Origin: Aliikangiella maris | GTDB lineage: Bacteria; Pseudomonadota; Gammaproteobacteria; Enterobacterales; Kangiellaceae | DNA length: 64,000 nucleotides | Assembly (NCBI RefSeq): GCF_040719265.1 | Contig: NZ_JBFDAH010000017.1 | Location: 1-64,000 of the forward strand | Direction: 5' to 3' | In this document: positions 5,915-14,763 of the stretch, in pieces | How the letters are laid out: every line of letters begins with the position of its first letter | Numbering within the stretch: position 1 is the stretch's first letter | Made by a program: the position numbers and the translations under genes | Notes under the pieces: generated by a model | Told to the model about the DNA's origin: nothing | The model's database searches: none | What the model saw: the letters and a program-made list of their open reading frames with translations, nothing else

Positions 5915-6666
5915 AAAGAAATTATGTTTACTGGATTAAGCAGTTTATTCATTATCATCAATTACGACACCCTATAGAAATGAGTGATAATGAGGTCAAC
6001 AGTTTTCTTACTCATTTAGCCGTTGATAAAAACGTTGCGCCTGCTACTCAAAATCAAGCTTTATGTGCGCTAGTATTTCTCTATAAACAGGTTCTACATA
6101 AACCATTAGGAGAAAATACCATTAATGCGGTGAGGGCAAGAAAACATCGGAATTTACCGGTTGTTCTTTCAAGCCAAGAAGTCAAAAAATTATTAGACGC
6201 AATGAACGGATTACCTAAGTTAATGGCGCAAATTATTTACGGAACAGGGCTAAGGAAAAATGAAGTTCATCGTCTTAGGGTTAAAGATATCGACTTTGAG
6301 CGTAACCAAATTACAGTTAAACGGGGAAAAGGAGGGAAAGATAGACCATTACCACAAACCTGCAAAACAGATCTAGAAAATCAAATAGCGACTGTTCCCA
6401 GAACTTTAATTATACGACGGCATCATATTCATCCATCAGTTTTTTCTAAGCATGTTCAAAAAGGTGTTAAAAAAGCTCTAATTTCTAAACATGTTACTGC
6501 CCATGTTTTTAGACATTCATTTGCCACTCATTTGCTGGAGTCTGGTGCAGATATAAGAACGGTTCAAGAACTACTGGGTCATTCTGATGTTAGAACGACT
6601 CAAATTTACACGCATGTACTTAATAGAAATTCCACGGGCACTTTAAGCCCATTAGATAATCTTTAA
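5836..6666 (+). CDS. intI: Integron integrase IntI with internal deletion
   Basis: 276 aa tyrosine recombinase of the integron type (usual length about 320-340). It has an N-terminal SAM-like core-binding domain (residues about 8-95) and a catalytic domain with R140 (GTGLRKNE), K165/K168 (GKGGKDR), H223/R226 (HVFRH), H249 (LLGHSD) and Y258 (IYTHV), all present. The IntI-specific stretch that normally follows the DLENQI helix (VYLP...ALARKYP-like, about 40 residues) is missing: ENQIATV runs straight into PRTLIIRRHHIHPSV. That stretch is needed for attC recombination in studied IntIs, so this one is probably impaired. It is transcribed away from the cassette array, as in normal integrons. The true start is probably the RBS-preceded GTG now at 5750. 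Confidence 0.9.
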   Translation: MKEPHKPRLMTQVRAAIRTLNYSLYTERNYVYWIKQFIHYHQLRHPIEMSDNEVNSFLTHLAVDKNVAPATQNQALCALVFLYKQVLHKPLGENTINAVRARKHRNLPVVLSSQEVKKLLDAMNGLPKLMAQIIYGTGLRKNEVHRLRVKDIDFERNQITVKRGKGGKDRPLPQTCKTDLENQIATVPRTLIIRRHHIHPSVFSKHVQKGVKKALISKHVTAHVFRHSFATHLLESGADIRTVQELLGHSDVRTTQIYTHVLNRNSTGTLSPLDNL

Positions 6667-6778
6667 CGGCATTTACCCACAAATTAATTAAGGAATTCTA
6701 CATAAAAAAATAAAAATAATTCTTTAAATAAAACACAAAGCCTATTTAATTTTTTTCTATTTTTTAGCTCTTTTTCTC

Positions 6779-7066
6779 ATGCACCAAATAACATTTTATG
6801 ATAGTCTAAACAGGCTTACGGCTGGAAAAATGCTTTACTTAGACAGTCTGCTCGAACAGTTACGCGATAGTAAAGAGCAATCACTGATTAAAGCCATTCA
6901 GCTCAAACTCCACTGCATCGAAAACAACATCAACAACCAAATCACTTATTTACAACTTAAAGAAATCAAACCCGACTTACCGACGCTCAAACAAAAGTTC
7001 AGTGAACAGCAATATTATATTGATAAAGAACCGGCAAATGCGATTACCCGCTATTTTGAAAGCTAG
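6779..7066 (+). CDS. Hypothetical protein, 95 aa
   Basis: A soluble, helix-rich small protein (LDSLLEQLRDSKEQSLIKAI and similar heptad-like stretches) just after intI, with no recognised motif. No clear ribosome binding site precedes the ATG. A good hairpin terminator follows (7077-7104), which argues for a real transcription unit. It sits between intI and transposase debris, so it may be an accessory gene carried by a lost mobile element. Confidence 0.45.
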   Translation: MHQITFYDSLNRLTAGKMLYLDSLLEQLRDSKEQSLIKAIQLKLHCIENNINNQITYLQLKEIKPDLPTLKQKFSEQQYYIDKEPANAITRYFES

Positions 7067-7076
7067 CGTTAAATAC

Positions 7077-7104
7077 AACCATTCATTTTTGGTGAATGGT
7101 TTTT
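7077..7104 (+). terminator. Rho-independent terminator
   Basis: Stem AACCATTCA (7077-7085) pairs with TGAATGGTT (7093-7101) around a 7-nt loop, followed by a short T run. Placed right after the 95-aa gene. Confidence 0.65.
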
Positions 7105-7230
7105 CACTCTCATCAATTTTTTATAATGGCCTCTCTCAATGGAGCAAGCCGTGAGAGCAAATTATTTTGAGTAGCGGTTGGGTAATTCAAATCATTCATT
7201 GCAATCACTAAAAGTTCTACTAAGACGATA

Positions 7231-7791
7231 CGGGACACCCCATACTCAAACCCAATCCTCTCAAATTCCCACTAGACAAACAATCACTGTTTCGATAGAT
7301 TAGTGTTTAGGATTCAATAAATATGGATATTCATCATGACTCACGCACGAAAAACTCAAATCGATTTAAACCCCATTCGTGCAAAGATGGCAAAATCACT
7401 TGAAAAATCCGATTACACCAGTATTCAACAACGCATCAATCAAGTTAAAAATCAAAGCTAGTCAGTTATTCCTTTAATGAAACTCTCAACCTCCAATCAC
7501 CAAAAGCATCCCAACAGTATCATTTTTTCGCTGCAAGAGAATATCCAGCTCACTGACTGGCTTGGACGAGCCATTCGAAAAGATAAACCGAGTTATATTC
7601 CATCGAATGAACCGCCCATTTTACAAAAACTTAATATTGCTAATGACGGTTTTATTGAATTAATGAAAGCCAAAGACGATTTATCAAAACTCACTATTAT
7701 TGGCTCACCCACTTCACTAACTCACTATTTAGAAAATGCGCAAAATCATTTTGTTAAAGGAATAAATTTAAGTAAGCAGGTTTTTAGCTAA
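7231..7791 (+). mobile_element. Gutted Y1-type transposase element
   Basis: The ATG at 7336 begins MTHARKT, a start I recall for a group of about 320-aa HUH/Y1 transposases. It then jumps straight to the family's C-terminal part (IDLNPIRAKMAK, DYTSIQQRI). The middle with the HUH motif and catalytic tyrosine is deleted. An in-frame TAG at 7459-7461 breaks the frame. The last segment (7477-7791, with TDWLGRAIRKDK) matches the usual tail of the same proteins. GGGACACCCCATACTC at about 7232-7247 looks like the conserved upstream end of such elements. Not mobile on its own. Confidence 0.7.
7336..7791 (+). pseudogene. Y1-type (IS200/REP-like) transposase remnant
   Basis: Internally deleted and carrying a nonsense codon. 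Codons 1-41 join N-terminus and C-terminal core; the rest continues in the same frame after TAG to a stop at 7791. No catalytic residues remain. Confidence 0.7.
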
Positions 7792-7943
7792 CACAAACAA
7801 TGAAATACATTAAATCATTGTTCACATCAGCTTTTGCTGAGAACTAACTACGCTTGAAATTTGAATTTTCATTAAAAGCCAACTCAAAATTCAAAATAAA
7901 ACCGACCCAATAATTTAAAACTCCGCCATTTTTTCTTTATATA

Positions 7944-8045
7944 ATTTTAAATTGCTTTAATCAAACCCATACAATAAAAAACAAGTTATGGATGTCCTTG
8001 TTCATCTGTTCATGTCCTTCTTCCGTGTGCAGCAATTTGTTAGGG
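7944..8045 (-). repeat. Degenerate attC-like site
   Basis: GTTAGGG (8039-8045) with GCAATTT (8032-8038) pairs with AAATTGC (7949-7955). The opposing RYYYAAC core has decayed to TTTT-type sequence. Its position at the 3' end of the minus-strand gene 8040-8492 matches a cassette attC. Confidence 0.3.
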
Positions 8046-8492
8046 CTTCGTTAAGCTCAGCCAATTTTTATGAAAAACTGATATTTTACTTTTAACGGGG
8101 TACTTGTTATTGAAAAAAGCGTACTTAGGGTGTGAAAATACTTTCAAAACCCACTGCTCATTGTTATCAAAAAACGAAAACATAATATCTCCTGAATCAG
8201 AAAGAGCAACATTTCTAAGCATTCCTTCCGAATACATTGCAGAAAGCTCCAGTGAATCCATAAGATCTAAGCTATTGCTAAAATAGTACACGTATAACGC
8301 CTCTTCAAAAGGGTTTCCTTCCGTGACCAGAATAAGGAAGTTTTCTCCAATTCGATACTGTGCTTCCAGCACCTTTCCTGAAACCTCAATTTGCTTTTTT
8401 AAATTTTTGTTTTCAAGCAACACTCTTGGTGTTTCATTAGGTTTTTCTATCGTATCTATTACATGAAATTCATTTATTTCCTTTGTGGGCAT
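8040..8492 (-). CDS. Hypothetical protein, second gene of a coupled pair
   Basis: 150 aa from ATG 8492, whose codon overlaps the stop of the upstream gene (TGATG), so it is translationally coupled. Soluble and rich in beta strands (EFHVIDTIEKP, QYRIGENFLILVTEG, GDIMFSFFDNNEQWVLKVF), reminiscent of a few beta-propeller blades. No signal peptide or catalytic motif. The partner is a glycine-zipper membrane protein, so a toxin/immunity or membrane-effector pair is conceivable, but this is inference. It lies on the minus strand like the integron cassettes. Confidence 0.55.
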   Translation of the reverse strand: MPTKEINEFHVIDTIEKPNETPRVLLENKNLKKQIEVSGKVLEAQYRIGENFLILVTEGNPFEEALYVYYFSNSLDLMDSLELSAMYSEGMLRNVALSDSGDIMFSFFDNNEQWVLKVFSHPKYAFFNNKYPVKSKISVFHKNWLSLTKP

Positions 8493-9039
8493 CAGAAAAA
8501 CCACCCGAAAGTGAAATCAGCACCTAGCGCACCCAATGCGCCTCCTACAAACACCCCGATAGTGACACAAACAGGTGCACCCGGCCCACAAGCGAGTCCT
8601 GCCAGCGCACCGCCAGCAGCGCCTCCGGCGAAACCTCCACCAATTATTACTCCCTCTCTCGCCGTAGCAGGTACCTTATCTTCTGCAACAGCGATGTTGT
8701 AAACGGCAACACCGATAGTAACAACCAACAATCCTCGGCCCAGCTTACTATATTTGCTGGCCGCTGCATTCATAGATGGTCTTGGTCTACCAGAACTTTC
8801 TATAATCTCGAGATATACCCTATTTTGATTGGCGGCGGATAAATTCAAAAACCAAAACAACGCAAAAAAATAACTAAATACAAATGCCAAAACATAAATA
8901 AGCTTCGTTCAGCGCTATCATCAACCAGTCCATTTTCTAAAACTTGAGGCTGATTTATTATTTCCCAAACTCCCAAAAGCGTGACTGGCACAAGAGCTAA
9001 CAACGCACAAACAAAACTATTCAACAGTTTATTCTTCAT
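8492..9039 (-). pseudogene. Glycine-zipper membrane protein split by a frameshift
   Basis: From ATG 9039 one frame gives MKNKLLNSFVCALLALVPVT... and stops soon after FWHLYLVIFLRCFGF. The next frame supplies FFALFWFLNLSAANQ... and a C-terminus with a long glycine zipper (GGGFAGGAAGGALAG, then GVFVGGALGALGADF). Joining the frames by one base at the A7 run (8864-8870 on the plus strand) produces one smooth transmembrane helix and a single protein of about 180 aa. The defect is therefore a homopolymer slip: a sequencing error, a fresh mutation, or less likely programmed frameshifting. The stop overlaps the next gene's start. Confidence 0.6.
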
Positions 9040-9048
9040 AATTTCACG

Positions 9049-9055
9049 CATAACA
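9049..9055 (-). other. attC/attI-type core next to IS110 remnant
   Basis: GCATAAC at the 5' edge of the minus-strand gene pair matches the attC core at 3675-3681. The IS110-like remnant begins directly to its right. Some IS110/IS1111 elements insert into integron sites, so this may be an interrupted recombination site. Confidence 0.4.
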
Positions 9056-9184
9056 GATAATTAGCCCCCGTTACTTTTTAGCCATACTTTATACAGGCTA
9101 AGCAAATAATAAGGGTGTTTTTTATGAATACTACAACAGTTGGTGTGGACCTCGCAAAGGATGTTTTTCAAGTTAAATCAGCAG
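9056..9184 (+). mobile_element. IS110-family remnant (5' end only)
   Basis: ATG at 9124 starts MNTTTVGVDLAKDVFQV, the conserved N-terminus of IS110-family DEDD transposases (first catalytic Asp in GVDLAK). After about 19 codons the frame runs into the intI-like sequence. Upstream 9056-9123 is probably the element's non-coding left end. Everything downstream of codon about 19 has been lost. Confidence 0.75.
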
Positions 9185-9388
9185 CTTACCAATTACAAAG
9201 CATAGTAAATTCAAATACTTGACAAACAACTACTTATAATAAGTTGCATATGTTTAAGATAATTCAGAGAGGAAAAGTAATGAATTAAGCCACCAAAAAC
9301 CAGATTCATGACTTAGGTTAGAGCCATTATTCAAACATAAAATTGTTTATTTTAAACCGAAAGAAATGACGTCTACTTGATTTGTAAT
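9185..9388 (+). pseudogene. Decayed copy of the intI promoter and 5' end
   Basis: The sequence aligns with 5656-5929: CTTACCAATTACAAAGC, the TTGACA -35, a weakened RBS, then GTTAGAGCC and GAAAGAAAT blocks at matching spacing. Many substitutions and an early stop (ATG AAT TAA) show it is long dead. It runs in the same direction as the living intI, with minus-strand genes on its left, and so mirrors the layout of the intact platform. Confidence 0.75.
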
Positions 9389-9432
9389 AGCTCAGCTTGT
9401 TCTGCTTGTTAGCCGTTTTTACCAAAGCTCAG

Positions 9433-10113
9433 CTAAATCATATGAATACTTTTTAGCAGCTCTTGGTAAACAAAACCTCGTAAAGCAATCATATCTTCTT
9501 TGTCGATAGTTTCAATATTAACACCGTAAGAAAAAACACTATTATCCGGATCCTCCTTAATATAAGTCACAATACAGTCCATAGTAATCAAACACTCAAT
9601 ATCGTCGATTTTAACTTTCATAGTAATATTCAAGATATTATCTTGCAGAGCAACTTTCATATTGGTTTCAATTCTGCCGCCAGAACAACTCATATTTAAC
9701 AACCGTCCGGTTAATGCTGGCGAACTATGGGTTTTGTTCATCACGGTAACAGGAATATCGGTAGCCACCCTCACCTCTTTACGAACTTCGACAGTTTGAA
9801 TCTCTTTGGGAATCTCAAGGTGTAAGTATGGGTAAGGCTGCCCACGAGTTGCCATTACTCGCGTAGTGAAACCGGAGGCAACATTTTTTACAACAAATCG
9901 CAGTGTCACCAGTTGCCCTTCGCGAATGAAAATCATTTTATCTCTGCCTGAAAATGGCGCGGAAACAATTACGCTGCCTTTGGGGTTGATACCATAAAAT
10001 TTAACCGGGTAACGTTGTTCAATATTATCGCCAATCTGCAATTGCAGTGCATCGCCTACAGCCAGTCCTAATTCTTCTACTCTCATCGGCGAGAACCTGA
10101 ATTCCTCATTCAA
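9433..10113 (-). CDS. YcgR-like PilZ protein (c-di-GMP receptor)
   Basis: 226 aa. The N-terminal YcgR-type domain (residues about 8-100; VGDALQLQI, YGINPKGSVIVSAPF) is followed by a PilZ domain (about 108-222). The c-di-GMP-binding arginine motif is present (RKEVRVATDIPV) and the second motif reads NMSCSGGRIE (N in place of the usual D). Proteins of this type bind c-di-GMP and slow flagellar motors or control surface traits. A second start at ATG 10086 is possible. It stands alone between the integron debris and the transporter gene transcribed the other way. Confidence 0.85.
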   Translation of the reverse strand: MNEEFRFSPMRVEELGLAVGDALQLQIGDNIEQRYPVKFYGINPKGSVIVSAPFSGRDKMIFIREGQLVTLRFVVKNVASGFTTRVMATRGQPYPYLHLEIPKEIQTVEVRKEVRVATDIPVTVMNKTHSSPALTGRLLNMSCSGGRIETNMKVALQDNILNITMKVKIDDIECLITMDCIVTYIKEDPDNSVFSYGVNIETIDKEDMIALRGFVYQELLKSIHMI

Positions 10114-10175
10114 AATCTTTTCAATTAAGTGTAGACTTTATTTATATAAAAAATACAAATCTTATTATTCTAACC

Positions 10176-11549
10176 ATGAACAATATAAAATCGACTATGC
10201 TTTGGTTTGCTCCGCTAATCAGTTTACTATTAGCTGTTTTACTTTACTGGTTAGGATTTGAGCGAAATATTATTATCGTCGCGGCGGTTACCATCGTTTG
10301 TGCCATATGGTGGATTTTTGAACCCTTGCCTATCCCCATTACATCGCTTTTACCATTGGCAATTTTTCCTATGACTGGCGTGTTATCATCTTCTCAAACT
10401 GCTCAAGCATACGGGCATCCATTAATCTTACTTTTATTGGGTGGATTTATATTGTCTCAATCCATGTCCTATTCTGGTGCACATCGACGTATTGCTTTAC
10501 ATATGATTCATTTATTTGGTGGCTCTTCTCCTAAACACTTAGTAATGGGTTTTATGGCAGCAGCAGCCGTATTGAGCATGTGGATTTCAAATACCGCGAC
10601 CACCTTAATGCTGTTGCCTGTAGCACTAGCCACTTTGGAAAATGTCAAAGACAAACGCCTGACCACAACCCTTTTATTAGGTATTGCTTATGCGGCTAGC
10701 GTGGGCGGAATCGGTACCCCAATCGGAACACCACCTAATATGCTATTTTTATCTACGTATCAAGAAGCGACAGGTCACTCACTTGGCTTTTTAGAATGGA
10801 TGAAATGGGGTATACCACTAGTGGTACTGTTTATACCAATAATGATGTTATGGCTAACTCGCAATATAAAATCAGGCGAGAAGATTGAAGTTCCGGCGGT
10901 GGGTCAATGGTCAACCATTGAAAAGCGCGTGATGTGGGTATTTGCGGTGACGGCATTACTCTGGATTACTCGACAGGAGCCTTTTGGTGGCTGGCGAGCG
11001 TTAGTTGGCCTACCGAATGTCAACGATGCAACTATTGCATTGTTGGCCTGTGTTGCCATGTTTATCATCCCTGATGGAAAAGAAGGACGTCTGCTTGATT
11101 GGAAAACGGCTAATCAAATTCCTTGGGGGGTTTTATTGCTTTTTGCGGGCGGTATTTGTATTGCAAAAGCCTTTGCGGCCAGTGGTTTAAGTGAATTAAT
11201 TGGCGGTCAGTTAAGTGCAGTCACAACGCTGCCGATCATCTTATTGATAATCACCATTGCCTTGTCAGTGACTTTTTTAACAGAAATAACCAGTAATACT
11301 GCAACAACGGCATTATTGATGCCAATACTTGCATCGGCTGCTTTAAGCGCCCAAATTGAGCCTGCATTAATCATGCTGCCTGCAGCTATGAGTGCCAGTT
11401 GCGCCTTTATGTTACCTGTAGCAACGGCACCCAATGCGGTGATTTATGGCAGCGAAAAAATTACCGTTCAACAAATGATTAAAAACGGATTTGCGCTTAA
11501 CTTAATTGGTACGGCATTAACTACACTGGTATGCTATTTTACCATCTAA
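10176..11549 (+). CDS. DASS-family (SLC13) anion:Na+ symporter
   Basis: 457 aa polytopic membrane protein with about 11-12 hydrophobic segments. Two inverted-repeat signatures mark the family: ISNTATTLMLLP (about residue 137) and TSNTATTALLMP (about residue 375). These SNT motifs coordinate Na+ and the carboxylate in VcINDY-like transporters. GTPIGTPPNMLFL lies between. Likely substrates are C4-dicarboxylates or similar anions; the exact one cannot be read from the sequence. The gene starts 62 bp from the divergent PilZ gene. Confidence 0.9.
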   Translation: MNNIKSTMLWFAPLISLLLAVLLYWLGFERNIIIVAAVTIVCAIWWIFEPLPIPITSLLPLAIFPMTGVLSSSQTAQAYGHPLILLLLGGFILSQSMSYSGAHRRIALHMIHLFGGSSPKHLVMGFMAAAAVLSMWISNTATTLMLLPVALATLENVKDKRLTTTLLLGIAYAASVGGIGTPIGTPPNMLFLSTYQEATGHSLGFLEWMKWGIPLVVLFIPIMMLWLTRNIKSGEKIEVPAVGQWSTIEKRVMWVFAVTALLWITRQEPFGGWRALVGLPNVNDATIALLACVAMFIIPDGKEGRLLDWKTANQIPWGVLLLFAGGICIAKAFAASGLSELIGGQLSAVTTLPIILLIITIALSVTFLTEITSNTATTALLMPILASAALSAQIEPALIMLPAAMSASCAFMLPVATAPNAVIYGSEKITVQQMIKNGFALNLIGTALTTLVCYFTI

Positions 11550-11557
11550 TTTAGCAA

Positions 11558-12307
11558 TTATTTGCGAGATAAAAAGGCTTGAAACGCAGCTTTTGCTGCA
11601 GGTGTTTGCAAGCGTTCAGCAAAAATTTGCGCTTCTTTTTTGATTAAAGCAACCGTCGATTCTCGGTCATCTCCTTTTAACACCTGCTTAGTCGCGACAA
11701 GGGAATCCAGTGAATTGGATGCGATTTTTTGCGCGTATTCTATAGATTTAGCCAGCATCGCCGGTGCATCACTAAACACTTGGTTAACCAGACCACTAGA
11801 TAGCGCCTCATCTGCTAATATATTTCTGCCACTATAAAGCCAGTCATTGGCTTTAGCCACGCCACACCGCTGTGCCAATAAACGACTCGAACCGCCTTCT
11901 GGCGTTAACCCCAGCTTGATAAAGGGCAACGAAAATTTACTATCGGCTGCGGCAAATACCATATCACAATGCAACAGCATAGTTGTGCCAATACCTACAG
12001 CAGCACCATTTACCGCAGCAATAATTGGCTTTTCTAATTTTGCCAGTGTAATTAAAAACTGCACGACATGACTTTCTAAATTAAACTCCGTTTGCAAAAA
12101 GTCAGCTAAATCATTACCTGCTGAAAAATGAGCGCCACTACTGCAAATAAGGATAACTTTAATTGATGAAAGCTCACTGGCCTCCCGCAATCCGGCGAGT
12201 AACTCACCATACATCGCATCGGTTAATGCGTTCATTTTGTCAGGTCGATTAATGGTAATTTGATAAACCGAATCAAGTTGTTCGGTTAATATTTGTGCAT
12301 TTGACAT
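11558..12307 (-). CDS. Enoyl-CoA hydratase/isomerase (crotonase) family
   Basis: 249 aa, a typical crotonase length. The oxyanion-hole segments are visible: HFSAGNDLADF (about residue 60) and AAVNGAAVGIGTTMLLHCDM (about 97-116). TPEGGSSRLL carries the catalytic-type Glu (about residue 138). Sequence like NDLADF and the C-terminal FAERLQTPAAKAAFQAFL fit the stand-alone hydratases/isomerases of fatty acid or side-chain degradation. The exact reaction is uncertain. It converges on the transporter gene with only 8 bp between them. Confidence 0.88.
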   Translation of the reverse strand: MSNAQILTEQLDSVYQITINRPDKMNALTDAMYGELLAGLREASELSSIKVILICSSGAHFSAGNDLADFLQTEFNLESHVVQFLITLAKLEKPIIAAVNGAAVGIGTTMLLHCDMVFAAADSKFSLPFIKLGLTPEGGSSRLLAQRCGVAKANDWLYSGRNILADEALSSGLVNQVFSDAPAMLAKSIEYAQKIASNSLDSLVATKQVLKGDDRESTVALIKKEAQIFAERLQTPAAKAAFQAFLSRK

Positions 12308-12382
12308 AAATCCCCCAAGGTTAAAAATTTAATTTACTCTCCATTATAAAACCTTAAGGGAATTGTTTATAAATAAACACAA

Positions 12383-13774
12383 TTATCGACTGATTTTTTG
12401 CTCACTATTTGCAGTTAAATAAGCAAAAACAACATAAGCAGCGACATTTTGTGCCAGATTTTGTGGATCAACTTTATCCAGCGTATCATCGGCAGTATGG
12501 TGAACATCAAAGTAATCAGTGCCATCCTGATGCAATGCAAAAACAGACATACCTTGTTCAAAAAGCGGTATTAAATCCGGTCCTGGTCTGGCTTGATTAT
12601 TCACATACTTTATCCCGAGAGGGGTCATTAGTTGGCTCATGCGATTGACCAATTGCAAATTATCAGGTGAGACATGCGACGAAAAAGCATAGATTTTACC
12701 CGCACCAAAATCCGATTCAGCACCGGTAACGTGCAGAGGCATTTCTTGTTGATGCGCTTTAGCATAAGCTTTCGCACCAATTAATCCTTGCTCCTCATTG
12801 GCCCATAAAATAACTCGAATAGTTCGTTTTGGGCGGTATCCACTTGCGCCAATCAGTTTTGCCGCAGCAACAGTAATAGCAACACCTGCACCATCATCAA
12901 TTGCCCCAGTACCTAAATCCCAAGAATCTAGATGTCCACCAATAATAATTTTTTGGTCAGGCAATTCACTGCCTGACATTTCAGCAATCACATTTTGTGA
13001 AGTATATTCTTCGCCAGGTCCGGAGTTTAATTGCAACTTCATTTTAACGGGCTGTTGACGAGCAAAAATCCGCTCTAACAAATCTGCATCGGGGTTTGAA
13101 ATAGCCGCAGCAGGAATTTGCACGACATTATCTTTATATCGCATCATTCCGGTATGCGGTAAACGATGAGAATCTGTACCAATAGAGCGAATAACAACCG
13201 CAACTGCACCCTTTAACGCTGCTTCAGAAGCGCCATTACCTCGAGCTCTAACAGCAGGCCCATAACCACTGCCATCTTTAAATCGCTCCATTTTTCGGCT
13301 GATAAATACTATTTTACCTTTCGCTGAATCAGCCTTTGAATCAATTAAATCTTCTATTGTGTTAAAATGAATAACTTCAGCTTCGATTCCTTGATCAGGC
13401 GTTGGTACACTATACCCAAGTGCGGTTACTTTAAGTTCATGTTCGTAAGGAGCAATAATATACGCTGATTCGTGACGTCTAACCCAGGTTTTAAAAGAAA
13501 CCGGCTCAGTCCAAACTTTATCAAATTTTAACGACTTTAATTTTTTAACTGCCCAATCAACTGCTTTTGCATCTTGCGGTGTTCCGGGCATGCGGTGACC
13601 GACTTCAGTGGTTAATGACTCTAAAATTTCATAGGCAAGTGGGCTTTTCAAAGCTTTATCACGAATAGCAGCAACAATTTCATCTTCAGTTTGCTGCGCG
13701 CCAGCATGGATATGAACAGGACTCAGCACAACCAGGGTAAAAATAAGTAATGTATTTTTTATATTTTTAAACAT
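12383..13774 (-). CDS. M28-family zinc metallopeptidase, exported
   Basis: 463 aa. Signal peptide MFKNIKNTLLIFTLVVLSPVHIHA, a PA-like insert in the middle (residues about 140-260), and the M28 catalytic core. Metal ligands are in GGHLDSWDLGTGAIDDGAG (His and Asp, about 283-301) and the catalytic Glu pair in ANEEQGLIG; further ligands in ESDFGAG and DYFDVHHTADD. It resembles carboxypeptidase Q / aminopeptidase S-like enzymes that trim peptides in the periplasm or medium. No operon partner. Confidence 0.9.
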   Translation of the reverse strand: MFKNIKNTLLIFTLVVLSPVHIHAGAQQTEDEIVAAIRDKALKSPLAYEILESLTTEVGHRMPGTPQDAKAVDWAVKKLKSLKFDKVWTEPVSFKTWVRRHESAYIIAPYEHELKVTALGYSVPTPDQGIEAEVIHFNTIEDLIDSKADSAKGKIVFISRKMERFKDGSGYGPAVRARGNGASEAALKGAVAVVIRSIGTDSHRLPHTGMMRYKDNVVQIPAAAISNPDADLLERIFARQQPVKMKLQLNSGPGEEYTSQNVIAEMSGSELPDQKIIIGGHLDSWDLGTGAIDDGAGVAITVAAAKLIGASGYRPKRTIRVILWANEEQGLIGAKAYAKAHQQEMPLHVTGAESDFGAGKIYAFSSHVSPDNLQLVNRMSQLMTPLGIKYVNNQARPGPDLIPLFEQGMSVFALHQDGTDYFDVHHTADDTLDKVDPQNLAQNVAAYVVFAYLTANSEQKISR

Positions 13775-14216
13775 TCATATGCCCCGCAAAAAAGGAATTT
13801 TAATTTGAGTTTTAAATATGGTTCATACCATAAGTTCATCTCTAAAAAATAACAATACTCAATATTCATAGATTCCCTTAATAATTTATTTGTTTATTTA
13901 TTTCAGCTTAATTTAAAAATCGATTAAATTAGGTAGTTTTCAAGATTCACCTGCATTAGCAATAATTTTATATTGAATAACGGCGTATAAAATGGGTTAT
14001 ATTAAAATGTTAATATATAGGTTACTTAATTAGATTTAGAAATGACAAAGTTCGACATATTGTGTGACAATTGATTCTTTTATTGAGTGGCCGTTGCAGC
14101 AGGTCTATAATTTGCGCAATCAACATGAGCAAAGTTATCGACACAGCAATATTGTCGGTATTTTTAAGTCAATACATCATCTATTGTGAAACACTTCAAA
14201 GTCAGTGAGGTCACCA
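13775..14216 (+). promoter_or_regulatory. Non-coding gap with the promoter of the peroxidase gene
   Basis: This 440-bp gap carries no convincing ORF. A very good sigma-70 promoter is present: TTGAGT (14083-14088), 17 bp, TATAAT (14106-14111), about 100 bp before the glutathione peroxidase start. The left part, next to the peptidase start, is AT-rich without a clear motif. Confidence 0.65.
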
Positions 14217-14693
14217 ATGTCAATTTATCAGTTTACGGTACTCGATATTCAGGGTAACCCCGTCTCACTTGAAAAATATAAAAATAAAGTACTGCTCATT
14301 GTTAACACCGCAAGCCGATGTGGATTTACACCACAATATACGGGTCTGGAAAAGCTTTATGAGCAATTTAAAGATGAAGGTTTTGAAGTATTAGCTTTTC
14401 CCTGTAATCAGTTTGGCCAGCAAGAGCCTGGCAGCGATACCGAAATACAATCCTTCTGTGATGTGAATTACCAGATTTCATTCCCGCTATTTAGCAAAAT
14501 TGAAGTCAATGGCGATAACACCATTGCGCTTTATCAATATTTGAAGTCTTCGGCGAAAGGTATATTAGGTACTGAAAAAATAAAGTGGAACTTTACCAAG
14601 TTTCTAATTAATCGCAATGGCGAAGTCGTACAACGTTATGCTCCACAAGACAAGCCAGAAAAAATTGCAAATGCTGTACAGGAATTGCTGTAA
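14217..14693 (+). CDS. Glutathione peroxidase family (BtuE-like)
   Basis: 158 aa thioredoxin-fold peroxidase. The peroxidatic cysteine is in NTASRCGFTPQY (about residue 36); Gln in FPCNQFGQQEPG and Trp/Asn in WNFTKFL complete the catalytic set. Cys replaces the selenocysteine of animal enzymes. It reduces hydroperoxides, in bacteria often with thioredoxin. I start at ATG 14217 because GTGAGG lies upstream at correct spacing; the in-frame GTG at 14205 adds only four residues. Preceded by a strong promoter. Confidence 0.92.
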   Translation: MSIYQFTVLDIQGNPVSLEKYKNKVLLIVNTASRCGFTPQYTGLEKLYEQFKDEGFEVLAFPCNQFGQQEPGSDTEIQSFCDVNYQISFPLFSKIEVNGDNTIALYQYLKSSAKGILGTEKIKWNFTKFLINRNGEVVQRYAPQDKPEKIANAVQELL

Positions 14694-14763
14694 CCCAATT
14701 TTAAATTCAATTTTGATCTTAATTTCAAATCGATTAAAACCTAAATACCAAAGAGCAGGACTA

